DNA of 36,298 nucleotides from Solimonas fluminis (GTDB lineage Bacteria > Pseudomonadota > Gammaproteobacteria > Nevskiales > Nevskiaceae), in contig NZ_PSNW01000019.1 in NCBI RefSeq assembly GCF_002930645.1, forward strand, positions 1-36,298, read 5' to 3'. A program made the position numbers and the translations under genes. Every line of letters begins with the position of its first letter. Position 1 is the first letter of the stretch. The notes beneath the pieces are model-generated. The model worked only from the letters and a program-made list of their open reading frames with translations. It had not been told where the DNA came from and did not search any database. Of the stretch, positions 17,886 through 26,926 are shown piece by piece.

Positions 17886-20080
17886 ATTTCAACCTGTCCG
17901 AAGAGCAGGAGCTGATGCGCGAGACCTTCGCGCGCTTCCTGACCGAACAGAGCAGCATGCCGCGCGTGCGCGCCGCCATGCCTTCCGGCTTCGACGCCGC
18001 CCTGTGGAGCGGGCTGGCCGAGCTCGGCGCCTTCTCGATCCGCGTGCCGGAGGACGCCGGCGGCCTGGGCCTGGGACTGCTCGACGCCGCGCTGCTGATG
18101 GAGGAAACCGGGCGCACCCTGGCCTCCGGCCCCGTGGCCGAGACCCTGGTGGCCGCGCGACTGCTGGCCTTGCTGGGCGGGCAGGCCGAGCTGCTGGAGC
18201 GCGTGCTGTCCGGCTCCGCCGTGGTCAGCCTGGCCTTCCACGATCTTGCCAGCCGCCCCTCGCAGTGGGTGGCCGGCGGTGCCGTGGCCGAGGCGGTGAT
18301 CGCGCGCCAGGGCGGCGAGATCGTGCTGGTCACGCTGCCCGCCGGCGACAAGGGCGAGGACAATCTGGCTTCGACGCCGGTGGCCGAACTGCGGCTGGCG
18401 GAGTGGCCGCGCCGCGCGCTGGCCAGCGGCCCGCAGGGCCTCGCGCACTTCGAACAGGCCCGCGAGGAATGGAAGCTTCTGATCGGCGCCGCACTCGCCG
18501 GCCTGGGCCGCGAGGCCCTGCGCATGGCCGCGGCCTATGCCAGCGAGCGCAAGCAATTCGGCCAGTTCATCGGCCAGTTCCAGGCCATCTCGCACCCGCT
18601 GTCCGACCTGCTCTGCGAGGTCGACGGCGGCAAGTTCCTGGTATGGAAGGCGATCCGCCATATCGCCGACGGCGCTCCCGAATCCGCCGCGGCCGTGTCC
18701 GTGGCCGCCTGGTGGAACAGCGAAGCCGCCTCGCGCTCCGTGGCGCAGGCCCTGCACACCTTCGGCGGCTACGGCCTGACCACCGAGTACGACATCTTCC
18801 TGTTCAACCTGCGCGCCAAGGCCTGGCCGCTGGTGCTGGGCGATCCGCAGCGTCTGCTGGAGGAGGCCGGCCGCCGGCTCTATGCCGGCGAGAAGGCGGA
18901 ACTGCCGCGGGCCGGCGACTGCCCGATCGATTTCGACCTGGGCGCGGACGCCCGCGCCATCGCCGCGGAGATCGACGCCTTCTTCGAGAAGCACGTCACC
19001 CCGCAGATGCGAGAGAAGTTCCACTACAGCTGGGAAGGCTACAACCCGGAGATCCACCGCAAGCTGGCCCAGGAGAACCTGCTGTTCCCCGGCCTGCCCA
19101 AGGAGATGGGCGGGCGCGGCCTGTCGCCCTACGCCAAGATCGCGGCGATGGATGCCTTCGAGCACCAGGGCTACAACACCCCGGCGGCCAACGTCGCCCA
19201 GATGGTGGCCCTGATCATCCACCGCTTCGGCACCGACGAGCTGAAGCGCGAGGTACTGAGCAAGATCATGTCCGGCGAGGTGATCGCCAGCCTGGGCTAC
19301 TCCGAGCCCGGTTCGGGCTCGGACGTCTTCGCCGCGCAATGCAAGGCCACGCGCGACGGCGACGGCTGGCGCATCGACGGCACCAAGATGTTCACCAGCG
19401 GCGCGAACCTCGCGTCCTATGTGCTGATGCTCTGCCGCACCAATCCCGACGTGCCCAAGCACGCCGGCCTGACCATGTTCATCGTGCCGCTGAAGGCGCC
19501 CGGCGTGACCATCCAGCCGGTGTACACCTTCCAGGACGAGCGCACCAACATCACCTTCTACGACGGCGTGCGCATCCCCGACAGCTGGCGCCTGGGGGCC
19601 GTCGACGGCGGCGTGCGCACCATGAGCGCCAGCCTGGAACTGGAACACGGCGGCGGCTTCTCCAAGGTGCAGCGCGCCATGCTCAAGGCGGCCGAGGAAC
19701 TCTGCCGCGAGATCCGCCACGAGGGCCGCCCGCTGATCGAGGACCGCGCCGCCCAGGTGCGCCTGGCGCGCACCACGGCCAACCTCTGGGTGTCCGACGT
19801 GCTGGCCTTCCGCGCGCAGTGGACCATCGCCGAGAAGAAGCCGAACCACGCCTACGGCCCCATGGCCAAGCTGTTCTCCTCCGAGAAGTTCCTGACCGAC
19901 GCCCGCGACCTGCTGGACCTGACCGCGCCGCTGTCCCTGTCCAAGCGCAAGGGCGCTGCCGCGCTGGTCAACCAGTGCTATCGTCATGCGCACGGCACCA
20001 CGATTTACGGCGGCACCAGCGAAGTCCATCGCAGCATGATCGCCGAACGCGCGCTGGGCATGCCGCGCACCCGCGCCTGA
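17882..20080 (+). CDS. Fused double-domain acyl-CoA dehydrogenase (FadE34/ChsE3-like arrangement)
   Basis: This 732-residue chain contains two acyl-CoA dehydrogenase modules. The first (about 1-330) is the short partner type, with FSIRVPEDAGGLGLGL, ERKQFGQFIGQFQAI and TFGGYGLTTEYDIFLF. The second (about 350-732) is the full FAD type: ASLGYSEPGSGSDVFAAQ, DGTKMFTSGANLAS and the end TIYGGTSEVHRSMIAERALGM. Gly replaces the YEGT glutamate, while Glu588 in LELEHGG lies at the isovaleryl-type base position. In Mycobacterium, FadE34 has the same fused plan and acts on steroid side chains, where most such enzymes are made from two genes. It lies between the Rieske and hydratase genes in a tight operon. 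Confidence 0.9.
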   Translation: MNFNLSEEQELMRETFARFLTEQSSMPRVRAAMPSGFDAALWSGLAELGAFSIRVPEDAGGLGLGLLDAALLMEETGRTLASGPVAETLVAARLLALLGGQAELLERVLSGSAVVSLAFHDLASRPSQWVAGGAVAEAVIARQGGEIVLVTLPAGDKGEDNLASTPVAELRLAEWPRRALASGPQGLAHFEQAREEWKLLIGAALAGLGREALRMAAAYASERKQFGQFIGQFQAISHPLSDLLCEVDGGKFLVWKAIRHIADGAPESAAAVSVAAWWNSEAASRSVAQALHTFGGYGLTTEYDIFLFNLRAKAWPLVLGDPQRLLEEAGRRLYAGEKAELPRAGDCPIDFDLGADARAIAAEIDAFFEKHVTPQMREKFHYSWEGYNPEIHRKLAQENLLFPGLPKEMGGRGLSPYAKIAAMDAFEHQGYNTPAANVAQMVALIIHRFGTDELKREVLSKIMSGEVIASLGYSEPGSGSDVFAAQCKATRDGDGWRIDGTKMFTSGANLASYVLMLCRTNPDVPKHAGLTMFIVPLKAPGVTIQPVYTFQDERTNITFYDGVRIPDSWRLGAVDGGVRTMSASLELEHGGGFSKVQRAMLKAAEELCREIRHEGRPLIEDRAAQVRLARTTANLWVSDVLAFRAQWTIAEKKPNHAYGPMAKLFSSEKFLTDARDLLDLTAPLSLSKRKGAAALVNQCYRHAHGTTIYGGTSEVHRSMIAERALGMPRTRA

Positions 20081-20090
20081 GGAGAACGGG

Positions 20091-20903
20091 ATGTCCGAAG
20101 CACCGCACCTGCTGGTCGAGGAACAGGGCGCGATCCTGATCGCGACGCTGAACCGGCCGGAGAAGCTCAACGCGCTCAGTGCGCAGCTGATGGGCCTGTT
20201 CGAGCAGGCCCTGCACCGGTTCCGCGATACGCCGGAACTCAAGGTCATGCTGGTGCGCGCCACCGGCCGCTTCTTCTGCACCGGTGCCGACCTGCGCGGC
20301 GGCGACGGGCGCGCCGCGCCGGCCACCACCGGATCGGCCATCCGCGAGAACCACCGCATCCGCCTGAACGGCATGCACCGCATCTACGACGAAATGGAGG
20401 CCATCGAGAAGCCCATCGTCGTGGCGCACCACGCCACCTGCATGGGCGGCGGCCTCGAGCTGTCGCTGTCCTGCGATTTCCGCCTGGCGGCGAAGAGTGC
20501 GAGCTATGCCTTCCCCGAGGGCAAGTTCGGCGTGATCCCCGCCTCCAACGGCGTCAGCCGACTGGCCCGAATGGTCGGCACGCACTGGGCGCGCTACCTG
20601 ATCATGGCCAACCTGCCGGTGAACGCCGACCGCGCCCTGATGATGGGCCTGGTGCACGAGGTCTTCCCGGACGAGAGCTTCGAGGAAGACGTGATGAAGT
20701 TCTGCCGGCACCTGGCGGCGCAGAACGGCGAGCAGATGGGCACCGCCAAGCTGGCCATCGAGCTGGCCCGCGACGTGGGCCTGGCGCAGGCGCGCAATGT
20801 CGAGCGCATGGCCAACAGCGCGCTGATGCTCAACCCGGCGTACCTGGAGGGCATCCGGCGCTACGTCGAGGGGATCGGCAAGGGCAGCAAGGGCGGAGAT
20901 TGA
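20091..20903 (+). CDS. Enoyl-CoA hydratase/isomerase family protein
   Basis: This 270-residue crotonase-family protein has oxyanion segments RFFCTGADLRGG and ATCMGGGLELSLSCDF. A Glu at the first catalytic position lies in FPEGKFGVIPASNGVSRL. The second catalytic Glu position (near MVGTHWARYLIMANLPV) is not acidic, so the protein may be an isomerase or single-acid variant rather than a standard hydratase. It would act on the product of the fused acyl-CoA dehydrogenase 10 nt upstream. ATG 20091 follows GAGGAG. Confidence 0.88.
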   Translation: MSEAPHLLVEEQGAILIATLNRPEKLNALSAQLMGLFEQALHRFRDTPELKVMLVRATGRFFCTGADLRGGDGRAAPATTGSAIRENHRIRLNGMHRIYDEMEAIEKPIVVAHHATCMGGGLELSLSCDFRLAAKSASYAFPEGKFGVIPASNGVSRLARMVGTHWARYLIMANLPVNADRALMMGLVHEVFPDESFEEDVMKFCRHLAAQNGEQMGTAKLAIELARDVGLAQARNVERMANSALMLNPAYLEGIRRYVEGIGKGSKGGD

Positions 20904-20907
20904 ATCC

Positions 20908-20988
20908 GTCGTGCCGGAGCAAGCCGGCACCAGTCCCGGACGTCGGGTGCCCATTGCCTGACCGGGATGCCGCCTTCGCCGGCATGAC
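20908..20988. repeat. REP-like inverted pair
   Basis: GTCGTGCCGGAGCAAGCCGGC (from 20908 to about 20930) is followed in the opposite sense by a 25-nt palindrome, 20964-20988, running GGGATGCC to GGCATGAC. A related single copy lies at 23633-23659. Such GTC-(A/G)TGCCGG palindromes are common extragenic repeats in proteobacteria. It sits between the hydratase and aldo/keto reductase genes and could stabilise or separate the two parts of the transcript. Confidence 0.6.
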
Positions 20989-21019
20989 AGGGGTAAGAAA
21001 GGCCTTCCGGAGGAAACCG

Positions 21020-22075
21020 ATGCCCACGCAGCTCGATCACTACCGCCTGCTGGGCCATTCCGGCCTGCGCGTGTCGCCGCTGGCCCTGGGCACCATGACC
21101 TGGGGCGTCGGGCAGGGCTGGGGGACCGACGAGGCGGAGGCCCGCAGGATCCTGGACCTGTATGCCGGCCAGGGCGGCAACTCCATCGACACCGCCAACT
21201 TCTATGCCAACGGCGAGTCCGAGAGCATGATCGGACGTCTCGTGCAGGGACGGCGCAATCGCTTCGTCATCGCCAGCAAGTACTCCCTGAGCATGTCGCC
21301 GGGCGATCCCAACGCCAGCGGCAACCACCGCAAGAACATGCTCCAGTCGGTCGAGGCCAGCCTGCGACGGCTGGAAACCGACCACCTGGACCTGCTGTAC
21401 CTGCACGTCTGGGACCAGCGCACGCCGGTGGACGAAATCCTGCGTGCCTTCGACGACCTGGTGCGCGCCGGCAAGATCCTCTACATCGGCGTCTCGGACA
21501 CGCCGGCCTGGCAGGCCTCGCGCATGCAGGCCATCGCCGAGCTGCGCGGCTGGAGCCGGCTGGCGGCCCTGCAGATTCCCTACAACCTGACCGAGCGCAC
21601 GGTCGAGCGTGAGCTGATCCCCATGGCCGCGGCCATGGGCATGGGCGTGCTGCCCTGGTCGCCGCTGGCGGGCGGGGTGCTGTCCGGCAAGTACCGGCAG
21701 GACGACCTTTCCGCCGACCGCTCCGCGATGAATTCGCGCAGGAACATCAATGTCGCGACCGGCCGGCTCAGCGAGCGGACGCTGGGCATCGCGGCGCAGG
21801 TCACGGCCGTGGCGGGCGAGATCGGCTGCACGCCGGCGCAGGCGGCACTGGCCTGGACCCTGCTGAACCCGGCCGTGACCTCGCCGATCCTGGGCACGCG
21901 CACGGTGGCGCAGCTGCAGGACAACCTCCAGGCGCTGGAGGTGAGCTTCAGCGCCGCGCAGATCGACCGGCTCGACGCCGCCAGCCGCATCGATCTCGGC
22001 TTCCCGCACGAGTTCCTGGGCTCGGGCGTGATCGGGCCGATGTTCGGCAACGTCAAGGTGGCGGTGCGCCCATGA
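21020..22075 (+). CDS. Aldo/keto reductase
   Basis: This 351-residue TIM-barrel NADPH-dependent oxidoreductase shows the catalytic tetrad Asp and Tyr in IDTANFYANGESE, Lys in VIASKYSL and His in LYLHVWDQ. Further marks are IGVSDTPAWQ, the coenzyme-site stretch GVLPWSPLAGGVLSGKY and the C-terminal PILGTRTVAQLQDNL. It reduces a carbonyl or oxidises an alcohol of unknown substrate. ATG 21020 was chosen over an upstream in-frame start because GGAGGAAACC precedes it and the upstream part is REP sequence. The stop overlaps the ligase start by 4 nt. Confidence 0.92.
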   Translation: MPTQLDHYRLLGHSGLRVSPLALGTMTWGVGQGWGTDEAEARRILDLYAGQGGNSIDTANFYANGESESMIGRLVQGRRNRFVIASKYSLSMSPGDPNASGNHRKNMLQSVEASLRRLETDHLDLLYLHVWDQRTPVDEILRAFDDLVRAGKILYIGVSDTPAWQASRMQAIAELRGWSRLAALQIPYNLTERTVERELIPMAAAMGMGVLPWSPLAGGVLSGKYRQDDLSADRSAMNSRRNINVATGRLSERTLGIAAQVTAVAGEIGCTPAQAALAWTLLNPAVTSPILGTRTVAQLQDNLQALEVSFSAAQIDRLDAASRIDLGFPHEFLGSGVIGPMFGNVKVAVRP

Positions 22076-23628
22076 GCCGGGAGGACCTGCACCGGCCGCT
22101 GTACGTCCCGGACCTGCTGGTCAACGCGCTGAAGCAGGTGCCGGAGAAACCGCTGCTGCAGCTGGCGGATGGCACGATCTACACGGTGGGCGAGGTACGC
22201 GACGCCACCAGCCGCTTCGAGCAGGCCCTGCGCAGCCTGGGCGTGGCCAAGGGCACGCGCGTGGGCCTGCTGTCGGCCAACCTGCCCGAGGTGCTGTTCT
22301 CCAACAACGCGGTACAGCTGATCGCGGCGGTCTACGTGCCGATGTATCCGCTGGGCGGTCTGGCGGATCACCAGCACGTGATCGTGGATTCCGGCGTGGA
22401 GCTGCTGATCTTCGACGCCCAGCGCCATGGATCGCGTGCGGCGGAACTGGCGGAGCGCTGCCCCGGCCTGAAGCTGGCGGCCCTGGGAGAGAGCGCCCTG
22501 GCCCCCGATCTCTGCCGCCTGGCAGCCGGCTTCGCCGCGCAGGCCCTGGCGGCACCGCGGGTGGAGCCCACCGATGTGATCCGCCTGGGCTATTCCGGCG
22601 GCACCACCGGCAAGCCCAAGGCGCTGGCCAGCGTGCAGCGCACGGGCCTGGCCACCCTGCAGATGATGATGGCGGAGTGGGAGTGGCCCAACCCGCCGCG
22701 CTTCCTGTCCTGCACGCCGCTGTCGCATGCCGGGGCCGCCATGTTCATGCCGACGCTGCTGCGCGGCGGCAGCATGCTGGTGCTGCCGGGCTTCGATCCG
22801 GTGGCCGTGATGCAGGCGATCGAGCAGCACCGCATCAACTGCGTACTGCTGGTGCCGACGATGATCTACGCCCTGCTGGACCATCCGCGCTTCGGTGAAT
22901 TCGACCTGTCGAGCCTGGAGACGGTGTTCTACGGGGCCTCCTCGATTTCGCCGCTGCGGCTGAAGGAAGCCATCGAGCGCATCGGCCCCGTCTTCTTCCA
23001 GTTCTACGGCCAGGCCGAGGCGCCGATGTCGGTGACCGTGCTGCGCCGTGCCGAGCACGACGTGAACGACCTGCGGCGACTGGCGAGCTGCGGACGTCCC
23101 ACGCCCTGGGTGCAGGTGGAACTGCTCGACGGCGACAACCGCCCGGTGCCGGACGGGCAGCCCGGCGAGATCTGCGTGCGCGGCCCCCTGGTGATGGAGG
23201 GCTATCGCGACAATCCGGAGCTGACGGCGCAGGCCTTCGCCGGCGGCTGGCTGCATTCGGGCGACGTCGCCGTGCGCGATCCGGGCGGCTTCCTGCGCAT
23301 CATCGACCGCAGCAAGGACATGATCGTCAGCGGCGGCTTCAACATCTACCCCCGCGAGATCGAGGACATCCTGGCCCTGCACCCGGCCGTGTCGCAGGCC
23401 GCCGTGATCGGCGTGCCGCATCCGAGATGGGGCGAGGCGGTCACCGCGCTCGTGGTGCTGCGCCCGGGCCAGGCCGCGAGCGCGGAGGAGCTGGTGGCGC
23501 TGGTGGCGGAGCGCAAGGGCTCCTTCCAGGCACCCAAGACAGTGGAGTTCGTCGAGGCGATTCCCCTGACCGCCGTCGGCAAGCCCGACAAGAAGGGGCT
23601 GCGGGCGCGCTACGGACAAGTTTCCTAG
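22072..23628 (+). CDS. Acyl-CoA ligase (AMP-forming)
   Basis: This 518-residue ANL-family enzyme activates a carboxylic acid with ATP and CoA. It has the phosphate loop YSGGTTGKPKA, the adenine motif FYGQAEAP, the hinge region with GDVAVRDPGGFLRIIDRSKDM, and a final Lys in TAVGKPDKKGLR for adenylation. The length fits FadD-type ligases of steroid and aryl acids as well as medium-chain enzymes, so substrate cannot be assigned. It is the last gene of the operon starting at 14197 and probably provides CoA activation before the beta-oxidation genes act. ATG 22072 overlaps the aldo/keto reductase stop. Confidence 0.92.
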   Translation: MSREDLHRPLYVPDLLVNALKQVPEKPLLQLADGTIYTVGEVRDATSRFEQALRSLGVAKGTRVGLLSANLPEVLFSNNAVQLIAAVYVPMYPLGGLADHQHVIVDSGVELLIFDAQRHGSRAAELAERCPGLKLAALGESALAPDLCRLAAGFAAQALAAPRVEPTDVIRLGYSGGTTGKPKALASVQRTGLATLQMMMAEWEWPNPPRFLSCTPLSHAGAAMFMPTLLRGGSMLVLPGFDPVAVMQAIEQHRINCVLLVPTMIYALLDHPRFGEFDLSSLETVFYGASSISPLRLKEAIERIGPVFFQFYGQAEAPMSVTVLRRAEHDVNDLRRLASCGRPTPWVQVELLDGDNRPVPDGQPGEICVRGPLVMEGYRDNPELTAQAFAGGWLHSGDVAVRDPGGFLRIIDRSKDMIVSGGFNIYPREIEDILALHPAVSQAAVIGVPHPRWGEAVTALVVLRPGQAASAEELVALVAERKGSFQAPKTVEFVEAIPLTAVGKPDKKGLRARYGQVS

Positions 23629-23632
23629 GGAC

Positions 23633-23659
23633 GTCATGCCGGGGCGAAAGCCGGCATGG
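23633..23659. repeat. REP-like palindrome in a convergent gap
   Basis: GTCATGCCGG and CCGGCAT arms flank GGCGAAAG, related to the repeat at 20964-20988. It fills the 42-nt gap between convergent genes and may end both transcripts. No T-tract was seen. Confidence 0.6.
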
Positions 23660-23670
23660 CGCCTTCTCTC

Positions 23671-24408
23671 TCAGCCAGCCCGGCGCGCGGCCACGTTCAC
23701 GCTCACCAGCTGCACGTCCGCCGGCAGGTCGACCAGGGCGCGGAAGACCTCCGTCACCGAGTTGACGTGCGAGATCGGCCGCTCGCGCAGGTTGAGCCCT
23801 GCCGCCAGGGTGGCCTCGCGGAAGCGCAAGGCGAGCTGCGGGTCCATGCTGAAGGTCTTGCCCTCTTCCATCATCTGGCCGGCGCGGACGTTGGTGACCC
23901 GGATGCCCGCCGGCTCCAGCTCGTGGAACAGGCCCTCGGAGAAGCGTTCCAGGCCGGCCTTGCTGCTCTGGTAGGCCACCATGAAGGGGAACTTGAAACC
24001 TACCGATTCGCTGCTGACGTTGATGATGTGGCTGCCGCGGCCCATCAGCGGGATCGCGGCCCGGGCGCAGAGCATCGGGCCGGCCAGGTTGGTGGTCACG
24101 GCCTGCAGGATCTGCGCGTCGCTGGCCTCGGCGATCAGGAAGGGCTCGTAGACCGCGGCGTTGTTGACCAGCACGTCCAGACGCGGATGGTGCTTCGCGA
24201 TCTCGGCGAAGGCGGCCCGCACCGAGTCGGGCGAGGCGACGTCGCAGGCGACCGCCAGGGCGCGTTCGCCCAGCTCCGCGGCCAAGGCCTCCACCTTGGC
24301 CGCGGTGCGGCCGAGCAGGACGACGTTCTCGCCGTCGCGGTGGAAGCGGCGGGCCAGGGCGCGGCCCAGGCCGACGCCGGCACCGGTGATCACGAGGGTC
24401 TTCGACAT
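23671..24408 (-). CDS. Short-chain dehydrogenase/reductase
   Basis: This 245-residue classical SDR has TGAGVGLGRALA for the cofactor, NNAAVYEPF, a catalytic Ser in NVSSES, and Tyr and Lys in YQSSKAG. An Arg in LLGRTAAKV suggests NADP preference. The C-terminus is divergent and short. Substrate unknown; alcohol/ketone chemistry on the pathway intermediate is likely. ATG 24408 follows GGAG. It is the last gene of a minus-strand run that begins at 31265. Confidence 0.88.
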   Translation of the reverse strand: MSKTLVITGAGVGLGRALARRFHRDGENVVLLGRTAAKVEALAAELGERALAVACDVASPDSVRAAFAEIAKHHPRLDVLVNNAAVYEPFLIAEASDAQILQAVTTNLAGPMLCARAAIPLMGRGSHIINVSSESVGFKFPFMVAYQSSKAGLERFSEGLFHELEPAGIRVTNVRAGQMMEEGKTFSMDPQLALRFREATLAAGLNLRERPISHVNSVTEVFRALVDLPADVQLVSVNVAARRAG

Positions 24409-24433
24409 GTGCTGCTCCGTTACGAAGGGAGAA

Positions 24434-24853
24434 TCAGCCGCGCGGCTTCAGGATCTTCCAGATGCCGTCGACGCTGGCGACCGTCCGCTCGCCGACGCCG
24501 ATGAGCCCGCGCAGGAATACGAGGTCCGAACTCCGCCGCAGTACCTGCGGGCGGCAGACGATGAATTCTCCGACCTTGGCCGCGGAGATGAACTGGGTCT
24601 GCAGCTGCGCGGTGACGCAGTTCATCGCGCCGAGCTGCTGGATCACGGCGTAGCCCAGGCTGACGTCGGCAAGGGTCAGCAGCATGCCGCCGTGCACCGT
24701 GCTCATGTGTCCGTTGACGTGCGGCTGGCCGGAAACGAAGCCGACTTCCAGCTCCGGCAGCTTGCCCCGCGTCCAGAGACCACCGGAAACGCGAGAGAAG
24801 CCGTCGATGTCCAGCCGGGTCCAGCCTTCCGCCGCCAGGTTCTCCGGTGTCAC
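24434..24853 (-). CDS. Hotdog-fold thioesterase, PaaI type
   Basis: This 139-residue single hotdog domain has the typical HVNGHMSTVHGGMLLTLAD segment with the HGG turn, then TAQLQTQFISAAKVGE and a final strand. PaaI-like proteins release CoA from acyl- or aryl-CoA and often relieve CoA trapping in catabolic clusters. The start is GTG 24853, 3 nt after the stop of the upstream acyl-CoA dehydrogenase, so translation is coupled. Its substrate is unknown. Confidence 0.88.
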   Translation of the reverse strand: MTPENLAAEGWTRLDIDGFSRVSGGLWTRGKLPELEVGFVSGQPHVNGHMSTVHGGMLLTLADVSLGYAVIQQLGAMNCVTAQLQTQFISAAKVGEFIVCRPQVLRRSSDLVFLRGLIGVGERTVASVDGIWKILKPRG

Positions 24854-24856
24854 GGT

Positions 24857-25762
24857 TCAGTGACCGAAGGCATGCCGTGCCACGGCCAGGGCCTGCCCGC
24901 CGCGGCCGCCGAGTTCGGAGACCAGGGCCTTGAGGCGGTAAGTCCAGAGATGCAGGGGGTGTTCCAGGGTCATGCCCATGGCGCCGAGCATCTGGTGCAG
25001 GTCGTAGGCGATGCGGGTGGCGCTCTCCTGTGCGTGCAGGGCCGCCAGCGCGGCGTCGGCGGGGTCGCCGGTGGCGGCGGCCTTCAGGGCCAGCCAGCGG
25101 ACGCCGCCGGCCAGCACGGTGCATTCCGCCATGCGGTGCCGCAAGGCCTGGAAGCTGCCCAGCGGGCGGCCGAACTGCTTGCGCACGCTCAGGTGCTCGC
25201 CGGCCGAGGCGATGGCGGCCTGCAGCAGGCCCGTGGCCTCGGCCGCCAGGGCGACACGCAGCCAGGTCCGCACACTGGCCGCGTCCTCGGCGGACAGCAC
25301 GGTGGCGGCGGGGCGGCGCTTGAGCCGGCCCATCGGGTAGGCGAACAGGGATTCCGCGGGCTCGACATCGCCGGGCGTCACCCGTGCCAGGCTGACCTGG
25401 TCGCCGTCGATCAGGATCAGGGTTTTCGCGGTGGCGACGAAGCGTCCCGGCCGGCCGTTCTCGACCACCGCGATCGGCCGCGGCCATTCGCCGGGCAGTT
25501 GCGGCCGCACCAGCATCGACAGCGCGGTGTCGACGGTGCAGGGCAGCCAGGCCAGGCGCTCCACGGCCATCGCCGCGGTCAGCGAACCCAGTTCGGGCAC
25601 CTGGGCGATGTCGAAGTAGCCCCCGTCGTCGAGTTCACATTCCAGGCCGTCGCCGGCCAGCGCGAAGCCATGGAAATCGATGGGCCTGAACTCGAAGGGC
25701 TTGGCCAGCCGGTCGAGGGCGCTCATCAGCGCGGACTGGTCGGTTGTGAGCGTGAAGTCCAT
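24857..25762 (-). CDS. Acyl-CoA dehydrogenase, smaller partner subunit
   Basis: This 301-residue truncated-type acyl-CoA dehydrogenase is shorter than normal (about 380). The N-terminal helical domain is largely lost and the middle domain is divergent. The C-terminal domain is clear: HLSVRKQFGRPLGSFQALRHRMAE and LGAMGMTLEHPLHLWTYRLKAL. It corresponds to the small member of alpha2beta2 acyl-CoA dehydrogenases and overlaps its probable partner (25762-26898) by one base, the two codons sharing ATGA. The pair resembles 9453/10655 in logic, but the small subunit is shorter. Confidence 0.87.
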   Translation of the reverse strand: MDFTLTTDQSALMSALDRLAKPFEFRPIDFHGFALAGDGLECELDDGGYFDIAQVPELGSLTAAMAVERLAWLPCTVDTALSMLVRPQLPGEWPRPIAVVENGRPGRFVATAKTLILIDGDQVSLARVTPGDVEPAESLFAYPMGRLKRRPAATVLSAEDAASVRTWLRVALAAEATGLLQAAIASAGEHLSVRKQFGRPLGSFQALRHRMAECTVLAGGVRWLALKAAATGDPADAALAALHAQESATRIAYDLHQMLGAMGMTLEHPLHLWTYRLKALVSELGGRGGQALAVARHAFGH

Positions 25763-26898
25763 CAGCGGGGCTCCCGCGGAAGCTGCAGCAGTTCCGTGGC
25801 GATCAGGTTGAGCTGGATCTCGGCGGCGCCGGAGGCGATGCCGGCGACGATGGCGCGCTGGTGGTGCGCCAGCAGCAGAGGGTCGCCTCCCGACAGCGCT
25901 TCGGGCAGGTGCTCGACGACGAACTCTCCGACCAGGCGCTCGCACATGACCGTGGCATAGCGCGCGGCGCTGGCTTCGGGGCCGGTGGGCGTGCCGTGGC
26001 GGCGCTGGTCGACGATCTGGTAGCTGTACAGGCGGGCCGCCTCGCAGGCGGCATGGGCGCGGGCCGACTGCTCGACGGCACCGTGGCCGTAGCGGCCCTC
26101 GCGGCGCAGGCGCTCGACGGCGCGGCGCAGCATGCGCGAGGCCAGCGCGAAGCGGGGGATGCCGACGCGTTCCAGCGACAGAGCCGCACGGGCAATCTCC
26201 CAGGCCTGGCCCTCGGCGCCCAGCAGCGCGCTTTCCGGCACCCGCACGTCGTCGAAGAACACCTCGTGGATGTCGCCCTCGCCGATGACGCTGGGAATCT
26301 GGCGCACGGTGATGCCCGGCGTGTCCATCGGTACCAGGAATACCGACATGCCGGTCTTGCCGGGCGCGGTGCGCGCCAGCAGGAAGCAGGTATCGGCATG
26401 GCCGGCGTAGGAGGTCCAGATCTTCTGGCCGCTGATGCGGTAGAAACCGCCATCCTTCTCCGCGCGGGTGCGCAGCGAGGCGAGGTCGGACCCGGCTTCG
26501 GGTTCGGAGAAGCCCTGGCACCAGAGGGTCTCTCCGCGCGCGATCGGGGGGATGTAGCGGGCCTGCTGCGCCTCGCTGCCGAAGCGCATCAGCACGGGGC
26601 CGATCCAATTGACGTTCATGTACTGGCCGCCACGCGGCTCGCCCGCGGCCCACATCTCCTCGGCCAGGATGAAGGCGGTCCAGGCGTCGGCATCGCGGCC
26701 GCCCCAGCGCTGCGGCCAATGCGGCACCAGCAGGCCGGCCTCGGCCAGCGCGCCGCAGAACTTCTTGGAGAAGGCGCTCTGCGACTCCGAGCCCGGGCCA
26801 TGGGCCTGGGCCTCCCAGTCGGCAGGCAGGTTCGCGGCGAGGAAGGCCCGGACCGTGTCGCGGAAGGACTGCTGCTCAGCGTCCCACTGGAAATCCAT
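25762..26898 (-). CDS. Acyl-CoA dehydrogenase, larger subunit of second heteromeric pair
   Basis: This 378-residue subunit has CQGFSEPEAGSDLASLRTRA, SGQKIWTSYAGHAD and the middle-domain strand GEGDIHEVFFDDVRVPE. The C-terminal signature reads IASGAAEIQLNLIATELL, so the YEGT glutamate is missing, while Glu243 in LSLERVGI stands at the alternative base position. It would pair with the next gene on the minus strand. ATG 26898 follows GGGAG. It lies 28 nt after the aldehyde dehydrogenase, in the same minus-strand unit. A bulky acyl-CoA substrate is inferred from the subunit type. Confidence 0.9.
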   Translation of the reverse strand: MDFQWDAEQQSFRDTVRAFLAANLPADWEAQAHGPGSESQSAFSKKFCGALAEAGLLVPHWPQRWGGRDADAWTAFILAEEMWAAGEPRGGQYMNVNWIGPVLMRFGSEAQQARYIPPIARGETLWCQGFSEPEAGSDLASLRTRAEKDGGFYRISGQKIWTSYAGHADTCFLLARTAPGKTGMSVFLVPMDTPGITVRQIPSVIGEGDIHEVFFDDVRVPESALLGAEGQAWEIARAALSLERVGIPRFALASRMLRRAVERLRREGRYGHGAVEQSARAHAACEAARLYSYQIVDQRRHGTPTGPEASAARYATVMCERLVGEFVVEHLPEALSGGDPLLLAHHQRAIVAGIASGAAEIQLNLIATELLQLPREPR

Positions 26899-26926
26899 CA
26901 GGCTCGCTCCCGAGTGTTCTTTATTT

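Noticed and set aside
17750-20383. Very long minus-strand open frame opposite the fused acyl-CoA dehydrogenase
   Set aside because: It is an antisense shadow caused by high GC; its translation is low-complexity and Gly/Ala/Gln/His-rich without domains, while the plus-strand gene has full motifs.
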